64,000 bases of DNA. Origin: Cyprinodon diabolis (Eukaryota > Chordata > Actinopteri > Cyprinodontiformes > Cyprinodontidae). The notes under the pieces are model-generated. The model was not told where the DNA came from and searched no databases. It saw nothing but the letters and a program-made list of their open reading frames with translations. The position numbers and the translations under genes were made by a program. Location of the stretch: contig CM060072.1 of assembly GCA_030533445.1 (NCBI GenBank), forward strand, positions 13,483,875 through 13,547,874. Direction: 5' to 3'. Positions 12,226-25,339 of this stretch are shown in pieces; positions within the stretch are counted from its first letter, which is position 1; each line of letters starts with the position of its first letter.

Positions 12226-12393
12226 GCTTGCTACGGCATCTTGAAGGTACCACAGGGAAACTGGCTGTGTCGGACCTGCGCTTTGGGGGTTCAGCCAAAG
12301 TGTCTGCTGTGTCCCAAGAGAGGGGGGGCTCTGAAACCCACTCGCAGTGGAACCAAGTGGGTCCATGTCAGCTGTGCCTTATGGATCCCTGAG
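12226..12393 (+). CDS. jade2: jade2 coding exon: second half of PHD finger 1 and C2HC zinc knuckle
   Basis: The acceptor is TTGCAG ending at 12225 and the donor is GTGAGA at 12394. It has exactly 56 codons, phase 0 at both ends. It begins [18 protein letters not shown], supplying the Cys after the PHD1 His and the last C-x2-C pair. It then reads [17 protein letters not shown] and [14 protein letters not shown], the C2HC zinc knuckle that links the two PHD fingers (PHD-knuckle-PHD, the PZP module). [12 protein letters not shown] matches JADE2; JADE1 has KKGGAMKPTRSG. All zinc ligands are intact. Because the length is a multiple of three with symmetrical phase, skipping this exon would keep the frame but remove most of the module. 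Confidence 0.97.
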
Positions 12394-14594
12394 GTGAGAC
12401 CAGTTTACCAGAGTAATAGGGATCCATAGTCCTTCATTGGAAAGCTTTTCCATTAGCCAGGGCATTCAGCCTTAGAGAAACTGCACTACATCTTCATTCC
12501 AGTGGGTGGCAGTAATGAGAAAACACATCTGGTTCTCCAGTACGTACCATTTCTAACTAAATGCCTAAGATATGAAAAGATGACTTTTATTTTTATTTTT
12601 TATCAGCCTTCATCTGGCCAGACTCCCCGTTTAAATGTATGATCAATTTAATATAACTAATAAAACGATTAACTGTTTTTACTTTTTCTATAACAACCAG
12701 CTAAATTTCAGATATCTCCAGCAAGAGCAAAATACATTTTAGTCAAACTTACCATAGTTAGTCCACATGTACAAGAAATTTATATCTTTACTTTATATTC
12801 AGAAGCATTATTTATATCAAGTGGAAGTTGAAGACACTGGAGTTTGGGATGGAACTATCCACAAGCCAACAGCAATCCAATGTATATAACCCGTTACACT
12901 GTACTAAATTAGGTTTAGTACATTGTAAGGTTGCCTTAAACTGACAAAGCAATTTATAAGTCAGATATTAATCTAAAATGTCAAACACCTTTGTGGTGAA
13001 ACATGTAACATTTTATACTCTGGCACTTGCAGTTTTCACAAACTACCTCATGAACAGTTTTTAAATTAAGTTTCAGCTGGAAACCCCTGAGCCCCTAGCT
13101 TGGATTTGACAGCTCTCTTGGGATTCCCACTGTTACTGCTGCCTGGTTAGTTTAACTAACCTAGAAACTAGAATGGCCTGTCAGTGGTACTCTCCCACCT
13201 TATGCAATCTGATTTTAAGATATGATCATAACCTTGATAAACTGAACACACAGATGTAGTTTTTAGGAACATCTTTTCCTAAAAGAAATCAACTTTTTGA
13301 GTAAAGATAATTGATGACTAATGACCGACTGAGTAATTTGGGCTGTGTAGCTGGAAATCCCACTTCACACCCCGGCTTAGAGAGCAGAGGACACTGGTCT
13401 TTACATCTTCGACATTGATATAAAAGTAGGCTATTTCTTGATAAATTAACTGCACAGATATAGTAATAAGGTGTACTTTCTTGCTTAAAAACATCTTTAA
13501 AACTATTTTGCGATAACTTAAGACAAGAAAACATCTGTCAACTCACCTACATCAGTTACTGCTGGTGGAAGAAAGCACTGATTCAGTACAGAACTTGTAG
13601 TGGGACCAAAGCCTCAGGAAAGAAAACCCCCAAAGAAGTGCATTTACCAGGGTAGATGCATATGGGAATGCTACCCAGACTTTTAAGGGGCTATTATAAG
13701 TCTGGTTGCTGAAAGGTGAATCTCTACCCAGAACTTCAAGATACAAAACACTTGCCTTCACGATTGGAGTTCAGCACCTGTTCTTTATATCAAGCTTTGT
13801 AACCATAATGAAGAAAAGCAGCTATGGTCAGGAAAATAGAACATTGCACCTGTGACTCGTTTCCACCAGTTGGGTAATGAATGGTGTAGAGTAACGTGAA
13901 GCCCTCACTTTGCCTTGTTGTGTTGATGAGATCTCTTGGAAATGTGAAAATCCCCAAATTGTGTTGCATTCAGAAACTCATGGATGTCGTTTCATGCCTC
14001 ATACACCTTTAAAAACAAGCACAATCAGCCGATTGAATTCAGCCTATTCAGCAGCATACTCCACTGGCACATTTCCCAATAACCGAGCAGCTTTTGGCTT
14101 CTCAGACCCTTTCCTTCTAATTACCTTCTGTTGCCCTTGATTGGGCTAACTGTTTTCAACGCTCCATTTTCTTTTGTTTTCTCTTCCAACTGTGGAGCAG
14201 GAAGAAAAAGGTTATTTGCATGTATGTGCATGTGTGTGTTGATGCACGTATCCCTGCATGAGCTAAAGAGGTGTTAATACTTTAGCAGAGCTGAAGAAGA
14301 CTGCTGGCTAATGCTGTCTTCTAAGATTGGTATGTAGATGATTATTTAAATCCAACAGGTAAATAACATTTAGCCTGTTCAAATTACAAGACTGATGGAA
14401 AATAAATTGAGCTATCATTCTCTAGATTTTTAGAAAGTTAAATTTAGTTGAGAAGCCACGTAGAATCAAGAAATGACTTAATAGAATCTGTCTGATAAGA
14501 AAGTACGCAGGAGTTTCTGATGTTTAAGGAGAACCTAAAAGTACCCTACTAAAAACCCTGCAGAACTTGCTGCTGCATTAAAATCAGCATTTAT

Positions 14595-15290
14595 AGCCCT
14601 ATTTACACTACGTTTTTGAAACCGTGCAGCGATCGATCCGAGCACGTTAACTGGGATGACTATTGAGTGTAAATGGTGCACACAACTGAACCGGACCATG
14701 CCTAAACACAACCGAACTGCGCTTAACTGGTACTAGTTCAACAGTAGGGCTCAGCGTGGTTCAGTTCTGGCTCAGTTTTCAGTTAAAGTTAAAGAGCGCA
14801 TGAGCAGACCACGTCATCTCCTTACAGTCTCCGTAATCAAGAAATTTAAGACGTTCATATAAATACAAGCTTCCGTACCGTGCCAGACTATTTCCAGTGA
14901 TAATTCTGCTTAGCAGTGTGATGAACCTCAACGATTGTCATTGTTTCCTGCGTCTTCAAGCCCTGATTAGACTTGTTTGTCGAGTCCTCTTCCCAAAAGC
15001 CGAGTCTGTCAAGTAAATTCACAGAAGGTTGCCTTCTGCGCCTGACTCCCCGCAAACAACGAAATATCACAATGATAATAAAACATAACTTCCTGAAATT
15101 TAAGGCACCGCCATTTTGATTTGCTTGGTTACCTCTAGAGAGCAGTAGTAAACTAGATTGTCGCTAGGAGGTGAGGAACCGTGCTAGCGTGGTGTGTCAA
15201 TGGTCGTAAGGAACCAAGCTTGGCTGATCCAAGCTCGTTCCGTACCGGCACTGATCGGTTTTTAGAGGGTAGAGTAAATGGGGCTTATGA
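14595..15290. mobile_element. Probable non-autonomous DNA transposon, imperfect inverted termini
   Basis: The left end, TAGCCCTATTTACACTAC, and the inverted right end, AAGCCCCATTTACTCTACC, match at most positions. The interior is unlike the flanks in being moderately GC-rich and full of GAACCG/CGGTTC-type words. A TAT trinucleotide flanks both sides, which may be a 3-bp duplication. No transposase motif is visible. Class (PIF/Harbinger-like) and exact ends are uncertain. Confidence 0.45.
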
Positions 15291-15489
15291 TTCAATAACA
15301 ATAGAGACTGAAGAGAAATTGCATCCATTAGAGTTTTCTAGAGAAAAACTACCAGTGACTAAATTTGACCTAAATTCGTATCCTGAATTTGTCAAAAAAA
15401 ACAAACACTCTGACATTTAGCAAATGTTTGTGGACAGAAATGTCATTTTATGGGAGTAGGTAATCCAGGGCTTCTTGGCTTAAAAGTAA

Positions 15490-15669
15490 CAAAGCCATTT
15501 AACCCATCCCCTTATGGAGCAGTGGGCTGCCATCGTGGGGCACACAGGGGGCAGTGTGGGGTTAAGGGTCTTGCTCAGACCCAGAGTAGCAGTCTGAGGG
15601 AGTGGGGCACGAACCCAGAACCTCAGGATTCCAAATTCTATGCCTTAACCACTAGGCTGCCACTCCCCA
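15490..15669 (-). repeat. tRNA-derived SINE, minus strand
   Basis: On the minus strand it starts near 15669 with GTGGCAGCCTAGTGGTTAAG (A-box-like), followed by GGTTCTGGGTTCGTGCCCC (B-box-like, 15603-15621). It then has the CCTGAGCAAGACCCTTAACC and AGCCCACTGCTCC body shared with the SINE at 49041. The tail ends GATGGGTTAAATGG near 15490. It is a retroposed SINE, not a functional tRNA gene. Confidence 0.75.
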
Positions 15670-15689
15670 TTTTTACCCACCAATATCAT

Positions 15690-16035
15690 GATTTTGGACT
15701 ACTTTGTCTTGATTAATGGACAAAGGAATCCTGCTCTGTACAACAAAATGTTCCTCTATGATTGACCAAAAGACAAGAGGACTAAAATGAAGGCTGTCGA
15801 ATGGCCTAGGTAAAGCTGATTGGGAGCAGGTGTGAACAGAGGCTTCTAGAAAGGAGCAAGGAAAAAGCAGACCAACTCAAGAGGGCAATAGAGGACAACA
15901 AAGAAAAACCTAAGTACTCAAATATATCTAGAAAACACAACAAAATATGAATTAAACCAATACAACTAGAAAACATTGAGCAAAGTAAAATTGAATACTC
16001 AAGAGAAAAGTTAACAGAACCAAGACCGTGAGTAC
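15690..16035 (-). repeat. LTR-like dispersed repeat, copy A (minus strand)
   Basis: Read on the minus strand it shares long blocks with 35816-36310: ATTGGTTTAATTC, TTTTGTTGTGTTTTCT, GATATATTTGAGT, then a TTGTCCTC/TTGCCCTC region and CACACCTGCTCCCAATCAGC. A third relative is at 25340-25636. Family class is uncertain. The T-rich start, core motif and downstream TATA/AATAAA-like words in relatives suggest a solo LTR, but no paired LTR or primer site is visible. Confidence 0.55.
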
Positions 16036-17178
16036 AACATTTTGGTGATGTTGGAAGAGTTGATTAGATTTTCTGCATTTTTTTCACACAGAAAATCTAA
16101 CTCAGTTGAAATAGTTTATATTTAACCTCTTCAAATCAAATTGGGACCTCACAAGGTGGGTAAAATTGGATAAATTTGATTAAAGCATGTACACGACTGC
16201 TTTAAGATCATAACCTTAATGGTTTTAGCTGATCCTCCTTCTCACCTTCAAACTCTTCATTTAGAAAATCAGAAGTTCTTAGGATCAATGTCAATAAATA
16301 ATGAGTTTGGTTTAACTAAAACAGGTACTATCAAAATTAATGATATATCTAAACATAGCTTACATAGCCCCAAAGATGTGTGTGTAGCACACTTTTACCA
16401 TGTACTGTACCACCGCCCCAATGGCTTTATTCTTGCCTTTTGTAACACAGAAGACAAGAAAAAATACAGAAAAACTCTTTTCATCATCACTGTTATTTGC
16501 ATCCATTTTACTTGACAGGATTTAACATTTTGTCAGTTTTTCATCCACCAGCTTTGAACTGTGAGGTTTATTGGAGGTGGAAAAATCGGTGTCTTTAAGG
16601 TTTGCACACACATAATGAGACCCTTCATTTTCTGTCTTTCTGAGCTGTGACAAACAAAGTAAAGAACAGGAACACGCTTCCTGAGTGCAAGCTGATCAAT
16701 TAATCATACCATACATGGACTGGAAATCCTTCTCTCATTAATGAGAGTGTGTTATCCAAAAGACCATAAAAAAGATCTGTAAGAGCAGAACGAGCAGACT
16801 TTAAGCGGATGAGACGTTAAAAAGAAAAGAAAATATTAAAGAAGGATGAGTGGATTGAAGGAGGGGTGGCACGACCTGCGGAAATCTGTCGTCAGCTTGG
16901 AGCTGGAAGCGTGAAGGACGGGGATGAGAGAGCTCTGCTTCTCATATGAGAAGAAGAAGATATTTTAGGGGGGGAAAGGAAGTGAGAAAGAGAAGAAGAA
17001 ACAGCTCTTTGTAGATAGCCAGCTCTGAATTAACCGCTCAAAGTAATCGGCATGAAAAACATCTGACTCTGACCTTCCGCTTCCCTCTTTTCTTTTATTT
17101 CTTTGATGTAAGGTTAGGTTTTTAGAATTCTTGCTAATAAAAAAGAAAAACAGTCATTTAATCTGTTGTTTTCTGCAG

Positions 17179-17295
17179 GTGAGTATAGGCTGCCCAGAGA
17201 AGATGGAGCCCATTACCAAGGTGTCCCACATCCCCGCCAGCCGCTGGGCTCTGTACTGCAGCCTGTGCCGAGAACACACAGGAACCTGCATCCAG
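17179..17295 (+). CDS. jade2: jade2 coding exon: start of PHD finger 2
   Basis: The acceptor is CTGCAG ending at 17178 and the donor is GTATGT at 17296. It has exactly 39 codons, phase 0 at both ends. It reads [20 protein letters not shown] then [23 protein letters not shown] gives the first two ligands of PHD finger 2 and CIQ gives the third. The exon ends exactly before the fourth Cys (in exon 27784). [11 protein letters not shown] and TGTCIQ match JADE2; JADE1 has [11 protein letters not shown] and FGASIQ. By family knowledge, PHD2 takes part in chromatin binding and in JADE-directed H4 acetylation by HBO1. Exon skipping would keep frame and destroy PHD2. Confidence 0.96.
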
Positions 17296-18339
17296 GTATG
17301 TTGCCATGGCTGACTGCATTTCAAAGTAATTTCTAAGTGTATTTCTCAAAACTGTTGCACTTTTACCCATATGGAAGAGGCACCACCAAGAAGGGTGTCA
17401 GGGTGTGGAGTAGACACCCCATTTACTCACATTTATCTAAGACTGGATAATAACAACAAAAATATGCTTTCCAAATACATTGACGTTGACAAAGTTACAT
17501 GAAAAATCCATGGTTTCAGTAGGAAAAAATGTTTTGGCCCACAAAACCACGAGGAAGACTCAGGTCCTGAAGTAGAAACAAAATAATCGGTTTAATCTAA
17601 GCATATTTATGGAAAGTTTAGTGGAATGGCAAAAGATGAGACAGGACATTGAGCCTTAAAGGGCTTTTTGTCCGTTCAATACTTTGGGGAAAATTAGATG
17701 TGGACTGGAGCTAGAGCCTGAAGCATGACTGCAAAGAGATGCATCAAAGAGAAGGGCTTAAACTAGTCCTGCACTCGTTACAGTATCAAAACAACGTTTA
17801 GTTTGTTGCTAATTATTGCAATGATGTTACCAGTCTACTTCTCTTAGTAAGAATGTGCATCTAACCCCCCACAAATAGCCATCTAAGTGTGACTGGAGAG
17901 CTGTAAAAGTCTAACCAGAAACCCAAAGGAGTACTTTGAGATACTGCACACATGGATTATTGCAGCTCAAAGTATATATTGTGAAGTTCTTGATAGCAGT
18001 TGTTGCAATGCTTGTGATCGGGCCACTCCTTAACAGAGACACCATCAGGTTCCCACCTGGGCTAGGAAGAAGGACTTGACTCTTCCATTCTAAAGACATC
18101 ATTTGAGATAAAAGTCAGGTTTGTATTTCTTCTGGAAAACGCTAAACCAGAGTGTTATGATGGAGTCTAGGTTTCCTGAGCTCCAGTGGAAAGTTACCGT
18201 CACTTCATGCTTCTCTCTGACCAGTTTCAGGACGGTACTGCTTTACACTGCATTGGTGTCATTCTGCTTTAGAACCAGACTTGGGACACATAAAAATATT
18301 GTAGGACATTGACTCTCGAGGACTGCTGTCTGAAACCCC

Positions 18340-18905
18340 TCTTGTCAGAAGCTTAGAACGTAGGACCCAGAATACAAACAGGCAGATAAGGAAGATTTCA
18401 AAACAAGCGTTTATTAGAAAGTAAACTTTTGGCTGCTCATAAGCTGGGGCAGGTTCACTGAACACTCTGTAGAGACGGGAACTCAGATTACTGACTTCAG
18501 AACGAAAATGAGCATGTAATCCGGAGGGATAATCCAAAGGCAGAGTCAAAGCATGAACAATTTTCCAGGCCTGAAGATCAGAAGTCCGAAGATATGCCAA
18601 AGGGATTTCCAAGCCGCGGTCAGAAGACAGGTCCAAGGTCGTCAGCAGACAGAATCAAGGTAACGGTCTGGAAACAGATCAGGCAAACAGAATAGCAGAG
18701 CAGGGGCAACCAAAACTCAGACGTCCAGGGACAGAAACTAGTCAGGATCAGATAATCAAAAACTCAACGGAAGGTTAGAAAACCGTCACTTTTGGCTCGA
18801 ATAATCTGGCACCTATGGCTGGGACTAGGCAGCTTTAGATAGAAAGCAGGAACAGGTGGATCTGATGTGTGATAATGAGCGCTGGGCGGAGTTAAGCAGA
18901 TAGGA
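18340..18905 (-). repeat. LTR-like dispersed repeat on the minus strand
   Basis: Read on the minus strand the order is GCTCATTATCACACATCAG, CACCTGTTCCTGCTTTC, a degenerate TATA-like CTATCTAAAGC, pyrimidine-rich text, then AATAAACGCTTGTTTTG near 18400 and TCTGGGTCCTACG near 18355. A TATA-like box followed by AATAAA and a GT-rich stretch is the U3-R-U5 plan of a solo LTR. I recall similar sequence as a common fish repeat. No target duplication or internal region was identified. The 125-codon minus-strand frame across it is not a gene. Confidence 0.45.
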
Positions 18906-19742
18906 GAAAGGAACCAAATCCACCCATCAGTGCCAAGATCATAAAACCTGTATTGGCCTAAGATCGCTAGAGGGCCCCAATCTGGCCAACCCATTGAATA
19001 CTGGAGACAGCTTTGCTTTAAGTATGGAGACAGTCATAGGTTAGGGTTTTCCTTTTTCATCAGTTGTCTTGTTTGCTTATCGTAGAAGATGGTTTTAACA
19101 AACTGTCATTATCTTGGGTTTGTGAGTTTGTATCTTCGGGGGGGAGATGTAATTATGGTAATCGTTCTCTCTTCTCCTCTGAGCTCATCATAGAAATGAG
19201 CAAAACACATTGTGCACAGAGTTAGTCCTTCTAAGAGGGACAGCTGCTGGTTTCATTGAACCATTTAAGTTTTTCTTGCTGAAATAACAACCGTATCTGG
19301 AGGTGGCATGAATACCTTGGGGGGGAAAAACAAAACACTGCACTCTGTTGTAACATGAGCTTTGATTTTGCTTAAACCTTGAAATTTTGCAGTCAATAAT
19401 AAAACCTGGTGTAAAGATGATAATTTCAGCTACCTCATTTTTGGAGCAAATATAATCTTCTGTACTTCTTGAACTCATTAACTGTTCTCAGTCTGCAAGA
19501 CAAAGGAGGCTGCTTTAGTTGTAAAACACGGTTCGCTATAAACATGCGTAAATACAAATGCACCTAAATGACTAAAAAAGTGATTTAGGACGTTTTCTAA
19601 CTGGAAGAAGCGAAGGCCTATTACCATCCTGTCAGTGATACTGAAAGAAACTAGTAGTTTGTCTTTAACATCATTAGAAAAAAGTCTTCATACTCATTTT
19701 TCAACACCTGCAGATTCCAAAGTCGTTAGATTGAACAAGTAT

Positions 19743-20055
19743 TAGAGATGTCCCAATCCGATATTAATATCGGATATCGTTACAATTTTTGTCAAAAATC
19801 AAACAACTATTACGATTTTATCAGCCGGCTACTGGGTCAGTTGTTTTCATACCTTTTGTTGTTGACTGTTTTTTTCTGTTTTAGCAACATAACTTGATCA
19901 AGCCTTTTCTAACATTCTAAAGTATAAAATAATTAACAAAAACGGGTATCAATAATGCTAATATTGCTTCGGGTCAATATCTGTTTTTGCCAATTCTCAA
20001 AGGTGCAATATTGGTATCGAGTTGGAAACAAAGAAGTTGGATCGGGACATCTCTA
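19743..20055. mobile_element. Small MITE, TIR TAGAGATGTCCC
   Basis: The left end is TAGAGATGTCCCAATCC and the inverted right end is TAGAGATGTCCCGATCC (one mismatch in 17). Subterminal GATATTAATATCGGATATCG is palindromic. It is 313 bp with no coding capacity. The ends resemble fish hAT MITEs, but I could not see a clean 8-bp duplication. Confidence 0.65.
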
Positions 20056-23000
20056 AATTTTGTGGGAAGTTGAGAAGAAGACCCAAAACTCCAAACTCTG
20101 AAAGGAAATAGGTCAGGATGTTCAGGAACAACACAGGAACCAATAAAGCTAGTGTTTGCAATGACCTGGAAGCTGCTAGAACCTTAGGCTCAGTTTTGCA
20201 CAGTGAGGCCAGTTTTAAATCTCCCAAAATTCAGATAGTGTTCAAACAAAACAAAAAACACCCTAATACATATCAACTGCCTTTAAACTTTATTGAAATG
20301 TGAAACCGTTCACTCGTACTAGCCAAATGTCTTTTTCAGTAAGCTTTTATGGTCAGAAAAGAAACAGACTTTAAAGTTTAGCCACACTCATCAAGAAAAA
20401 ATGTTTCTAAAAAAAAAAAAAGTTTTTTTTTCTATCACAGTTCTGCTCAACTTTCCTATTACCATGCATGTATAAGGTGAGCTTCTGTAGTAATTCTGCT
20501 AATGACTATGCAGGTCATAGCATGGATGTGATAAAATAAATAGTCATTTTAGTCAAACAACTCCATGTGAGTTTAACCTTTTGAATTAAACTCAAGATAA
20601 AGCTGCATATATTTAGCCTGTTTATAAGACTTTGAAGCCTGAAAAAGACGTTCCACATGTAAAGACTGTATACCTTTAAGGATAGATTGAAGTCATTTCA
20701 AGTAAAGACACTCTACTTCAAGACAGTTTACAAGTCATTACCATTTAAGTTTTTTTTCAAATCTTACCAAGCTAAGAGTTCAATCCTTAAATCTTTGATT
20801 TAAGTCAATAAGGGCTCCAGAATCAGAAGTTAACTGAGGCTGCTCTTTCAATCTTTGCTGCCTCTGTTTCGCCTGGATTTCGGAAGCTTTGAATCCTCCA
20901 TCTGCAATGTTCATGTACATCAAAAATGTCTTATATTCAACAATTTTTTTTTTTTATTGCACCACTTCCAAATGCACAAATGAAGATCCAAAACACTTAT
21001 TATCCCACTTTAAAGATGTTGACCCCAACACTCTAATCCAGTCGTTCAGGTGAGATGCATTCTTCAGGCCCCATGCTGCATGTGTTTATGAACGCTCACA
21101 GAGTATACACATGCACGCTGTATGCACAGCCCATGAGTTGTTTGTACAGCAGTGGCAGTGTTTGCTATGATTGTATCGATGCTGTAAAATAACTGTGAGC
21201 CTTTTGAGCCAGATCTGCCCACAGGGAGGGAGTCTAACTCTCATGTTTCCGTAGCTGGAGGCAGCTGTGGCTCTACCAATATTCAAACTGATCAGTTGCA
21301 GCTTACACTCATGGTAAAGATGCAGATGCTACTCGGCAGCACGAGCAGCAGGAGTTCCCACGAGGCTCCAATGTTGCTGCTTTAAAGATCTCATTGTCAA
21401 CCTTGATAATTTCTCTTTTTTTTTGTACCAGTAACCCTCCATTATAAATACAAAATGTGTTTTTGCATCATCGTTTATAAGCAATTAGCGCTGCCAAATT
21501 CAAGTAAGATGGTTTAGTGTGCAAATGCAATCCAAGCAGGCAGTCAATGAAACTAATTTAAGCAATTCTAACATTTAGAGCTTCAACACAGATGTTGCAA
21601 TGTTTTGACAACTTTGTTGTATTTAGATCCTTGCATTTACTGTGCAAGTTGCCAGTTCTTTCTTTTCTTGTTCTTTGTTAGCACATTATTGAACAGCCCT
21701 CTCTAATTTGATTGTCAAAAAAAGCTTTTTTCCTTCCCTCTCCCTTTCTTTGTTTAGCAGACATTTCAAAACATCTGTATTCTCACATTTTTGTTAGATT
21801 AATCTAAGAACGCCTAGGTGTTTTAGTAACGCAAAGTATTTATTATGTTGCAAGAACTTCAGTGCTGTGCAATGTAAATGACTAGTTTTGCATTCAAGCA
21901 TTTAACTTATTTTAAAAGTTCTGTCAAATAAGTCAATGGCAGTCTTAGATCTACCATATTCTTATGTAGGGCAAATTTTTCTCTGAGCTTTTGTTTATTT
22001 AAGATTTCCAACAGCTAGGAGACGGTGCAGCTAAACATTAGTTTTTAATATAAAATTTCAGCCATTTTTAGTAATACAAAAGAAGAGTTAATAAAAAAAA
22101 TAAGACTATGAAAGATGAGATAAAACGATCTTAATAATCTCTAGGGATGTTCTAATTGGAAGTTTGTCTAAAGTGCAGTACAAAAATAAGATGCATAGGA
22201 GATCCAATCAAAACATAAAATGGATATCAAAACAGTTTTGAATTAGAACAGAGGATAATGAGAATCGTAAATTAACATGGGCTAACTACTATAAAAAAAT
22301 GTTTAAATAAAAATAAAAATGGGAAGCAATGATGTCTTTCTAATATTAAAAGGCAATTTAATCTGATTTTTGGAGCCACAACAGAAAATGTTTTATTTCC
22401 TTGTCTCTGCCGAGTTATCAGGACAACTAAAAGTAGCCGATCTGCAGACCTCTGAAGGAAGATAAGGCTAAAATAAATCAGATATAGAGAGGAAAGATCA
22501 TTGAGGCATTCCTTAACATTAAGAGATAAAAATCAAATCTGATACATAGGGAGCCAAAGAGGAAGGCGATATGGGTGGGAAGTGTGCATGCCTTTTAAAT
22601 AGCTTTTAAAAAATGGGAAGCAATATTTTAAACAAGCTGAAAGACATAAAAAGGGTGCTTAATTGACACCGGTATAAAATTATTATTTTAAATAAAGACA
22701 TGTACCCTCATCAGCTTTTAATTGTCAGCTACTCTGTCATGTGTATTTTGCCTCATGCCACTCTGAGACTATCTTGTGTAGAGTTTAAATAATTTGTATT
22801 TAACAAATCCATTTTATTAATTAGCAATCCTCCAAGGAGCTCTTAATCAGTGTTTGACTAAAACATGCGGCTCTGAAAAGGTCAGCCAGTGCAACCTGTG
22901 GTGTATTTCTAAATGTTCAAAGAAAGTCAGCGTGTGACATCGGTCTCGGTTAATGAGGTTATCTGCCACTGTACGCTAATTCTAGTTGTACTTCATAATT

Positions 23001-23268
23001 GTCATGTGGTTGAAGATTTTAAGAAGCTAGTTTGCATTTTATAAACCTAGGATTTTGCTGTGGGAAATTAAGGAGAGACTGTGAACCTAAATTTGGTCGG
23101 GTTGCAACTAAAACTTCATGGACTCATTTCACATTGATTCACTCTGTCATTTAGTTTGATCTTTAGATTTAGTTCCATGCTGTGCCGCCAATAAAGGAAA
23201 AGACATACAATTGCAATTATTGTATCCATCCCAAACCTGTGGGGTCGGCCAGGGATAGAAAAAAAAAA

Positions 23269-23270
<2 letters not shown>

Positions 23271-23344
<74 letters not shown>
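23271..23344. repeat. (TA)n microsatellite
   Basis: About 37 uninterrupted AT units, preceded by an A-rich run. Long poly Ile-Tyr frames across it on both strands are artefacts. Confidence 0.98.
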
Positions 23345-23346
<2 letters not shown>

Positions 23347-25339
23347 AATTTATATAAATGTGAAAAAGCTTTAATGAGGGCATGTGACTAGATAAAAACA
23401 TGTCAAAAACAGTCACACAGAGTAAATTGATATTGCCTCACTAAAATAGCAGCACTAACATACAATCCCCAGAATATTGCTTTCATTTTAATGGTGAACA
23501 GATATGTGCTGCCCTTAGTTAAAGAACCATCACAGACTATCGAGAATGAATTTGTAAACTCTCTGTTGATCTTTGAAGGAATGAACAAATATGACTACTT
23601 AAGTGAAGAACCCCATCCTTATAAAGCTGAACCCTGTAAACCCCAGATCTATGATCTCTGTTTACAGCACTGTTCAAACCATAGGAGCATCTAAAAAGGT
23701 GTTCATACATAAGACTTAAAGGGTCTCTGTTCCAAAAGATCCATGCTTGGCTTTGTTTACAAGCTATAGTCCAGTGGTAAAAGGTATGATGTGAAAAAAA
23801 CTAAATAAAGTGAGCTTTGGGTCCAGACCAAACAATCCGATCAGAGGTCTTAATGTCATGCTAATGAGAGCCCAACCTATAAAAGGTGATTCTATCACTG
23901 AGGGTAAAAAAAAATACATTTGTTTTAGAATATTTTAAATAAATTATGATTGATTACCTATAGATTTGATTTTGCTATTGGTAATTTGGTAAAACCTAAA
24001 TCTCAATTAAGAACACTTAGACAAACTTGATTGTCATTTCGTATACACAAAGTGTATACAAGACGAAATTTCGAAGCATACAGCTTTTCAGCAGGGAATG
24101 AGCAGCTTCGACAGTGAAATTAACATTTTCATTTATACAGTGAAGCAGTGATCAGACGAATATGGTGCAAATGCCACTATATACTTTTGATCCGAGAAAA
24201 CGGCTGTCCTCATTGGGGTCCACATGTTTTTTTTTTCCTACATTATTCATTTCTTCTCTAGTTTTTTTTCTTTCTTTTTTTTGTGGGTGTAGACAAAGAC
24301 AGAGGCGTCCCTGCAGATAAGGTAATTAAAAGCAGGCAAGAATGACGATTGTTTGAAATGCAGCCAACAAGCAGGTAAACATTTTAAACTGATTTAAGTG
24401 AAGCAAACATGTTTTTTTCTCAACAAACTGTGCAATGATGGCATTGATTAAAAGAAACAAACTAATGACGATCAGAACAGAACAGGTGGGCACAAGAAGG
24501 CCAGATGGTTTATTTATTTATTTTTTGCAGTGACGTGGTTCAGACTAAACAACACATCTCACTGGCTCCACACTGAGCTCATCCTTTTGACAGCAAATAA
24601 GTGTGAGCAGCTGCAGTGAGTGCCGTCTGACGTTTATTTGGAACTAAATGGAGTTATATTATCCTTTCATTGCAGGTGCATTTTTTTTTGACAAGGTGAT
24701 GTATCTGTAGGGTTCAAAATAACTATTGGCTTAAGGCTTCAACTGCATCATCAGTGACCAGGGATTTAGGGATCAGAGTATCAGTCTAAATAAAGAAATT
24801 CAAATATTGGGAGTAGTTTTCAAACTTCATTTAAAAGATAAAACAAATCCCTTATTTCCAGATATATTTTGATAGATATTGTTCTGTTTAGTTGTTGCTC
24901 TCTATGCAGTTCCTAATTTGTAAATCCAAATAATTTATAAAACATCTTCAAAGTTTATCTGTTTTAGTATTTACAATGTGAGAAAAAGCTCTGACATCTA
25001 AAGATTTTCCTATTTTTATGTATACTAAATAAGTCATATTTTTTTAGATCACTCTCACTGAATAAAAACATTTATCTAAAAAGAACGATATACAAAATAT
25101 ACTATATTTTGTTAACAGCTTAAATAGGTTAATCAGGATTTCAGGTGATAGAGCTACACATAATACTGCATAATTTTGAACCAAATGAGAAGTACCTTTA
25201 TGTTTTTTTTAGGCAAATCTAAAATTGTGCCATACACATTTTGTCTAAATACTTTTGGGGAACTAAATTTTAAAACTCATAAAGATCAAAGCACCAATTG
25301 AGTTGTATCTACCCTCCATGATTCTGCCCTTTCTGGACT

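Larger units (their letters stand above)
12394..17178 (+). other. jade2 intron (4.8 kb, phase 0)
   Basis: The borders are GTGAGA and CTGCAG. Bases 12394-14590 and about 16040-17178 show no gene or repeat I recognise. Between them lie a TIR element, a minus-strand SINE and an LTR-like dispersed repeat, listed separately. Confidence 0.85.

Noticed and set aside
16219..16515. A 98-codon open frame in the jade2 intron
   Set aside because: AT-rich, low-complexity composition, no domain and no splice context. Expected by chance.
18259..18636. A 125-codon minus-strand frame
   Set aside because: It runs through an LTR-like dispersed repeat and matches no protein family I know.
19743..20055. Clean 8-bp target duplication for the TAGAGATGTCCC MITE
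   Set aside because: The flanks ACAAGTAT and AATTTTGT do not match, so hAT assignment rests only on terminus resemblance.
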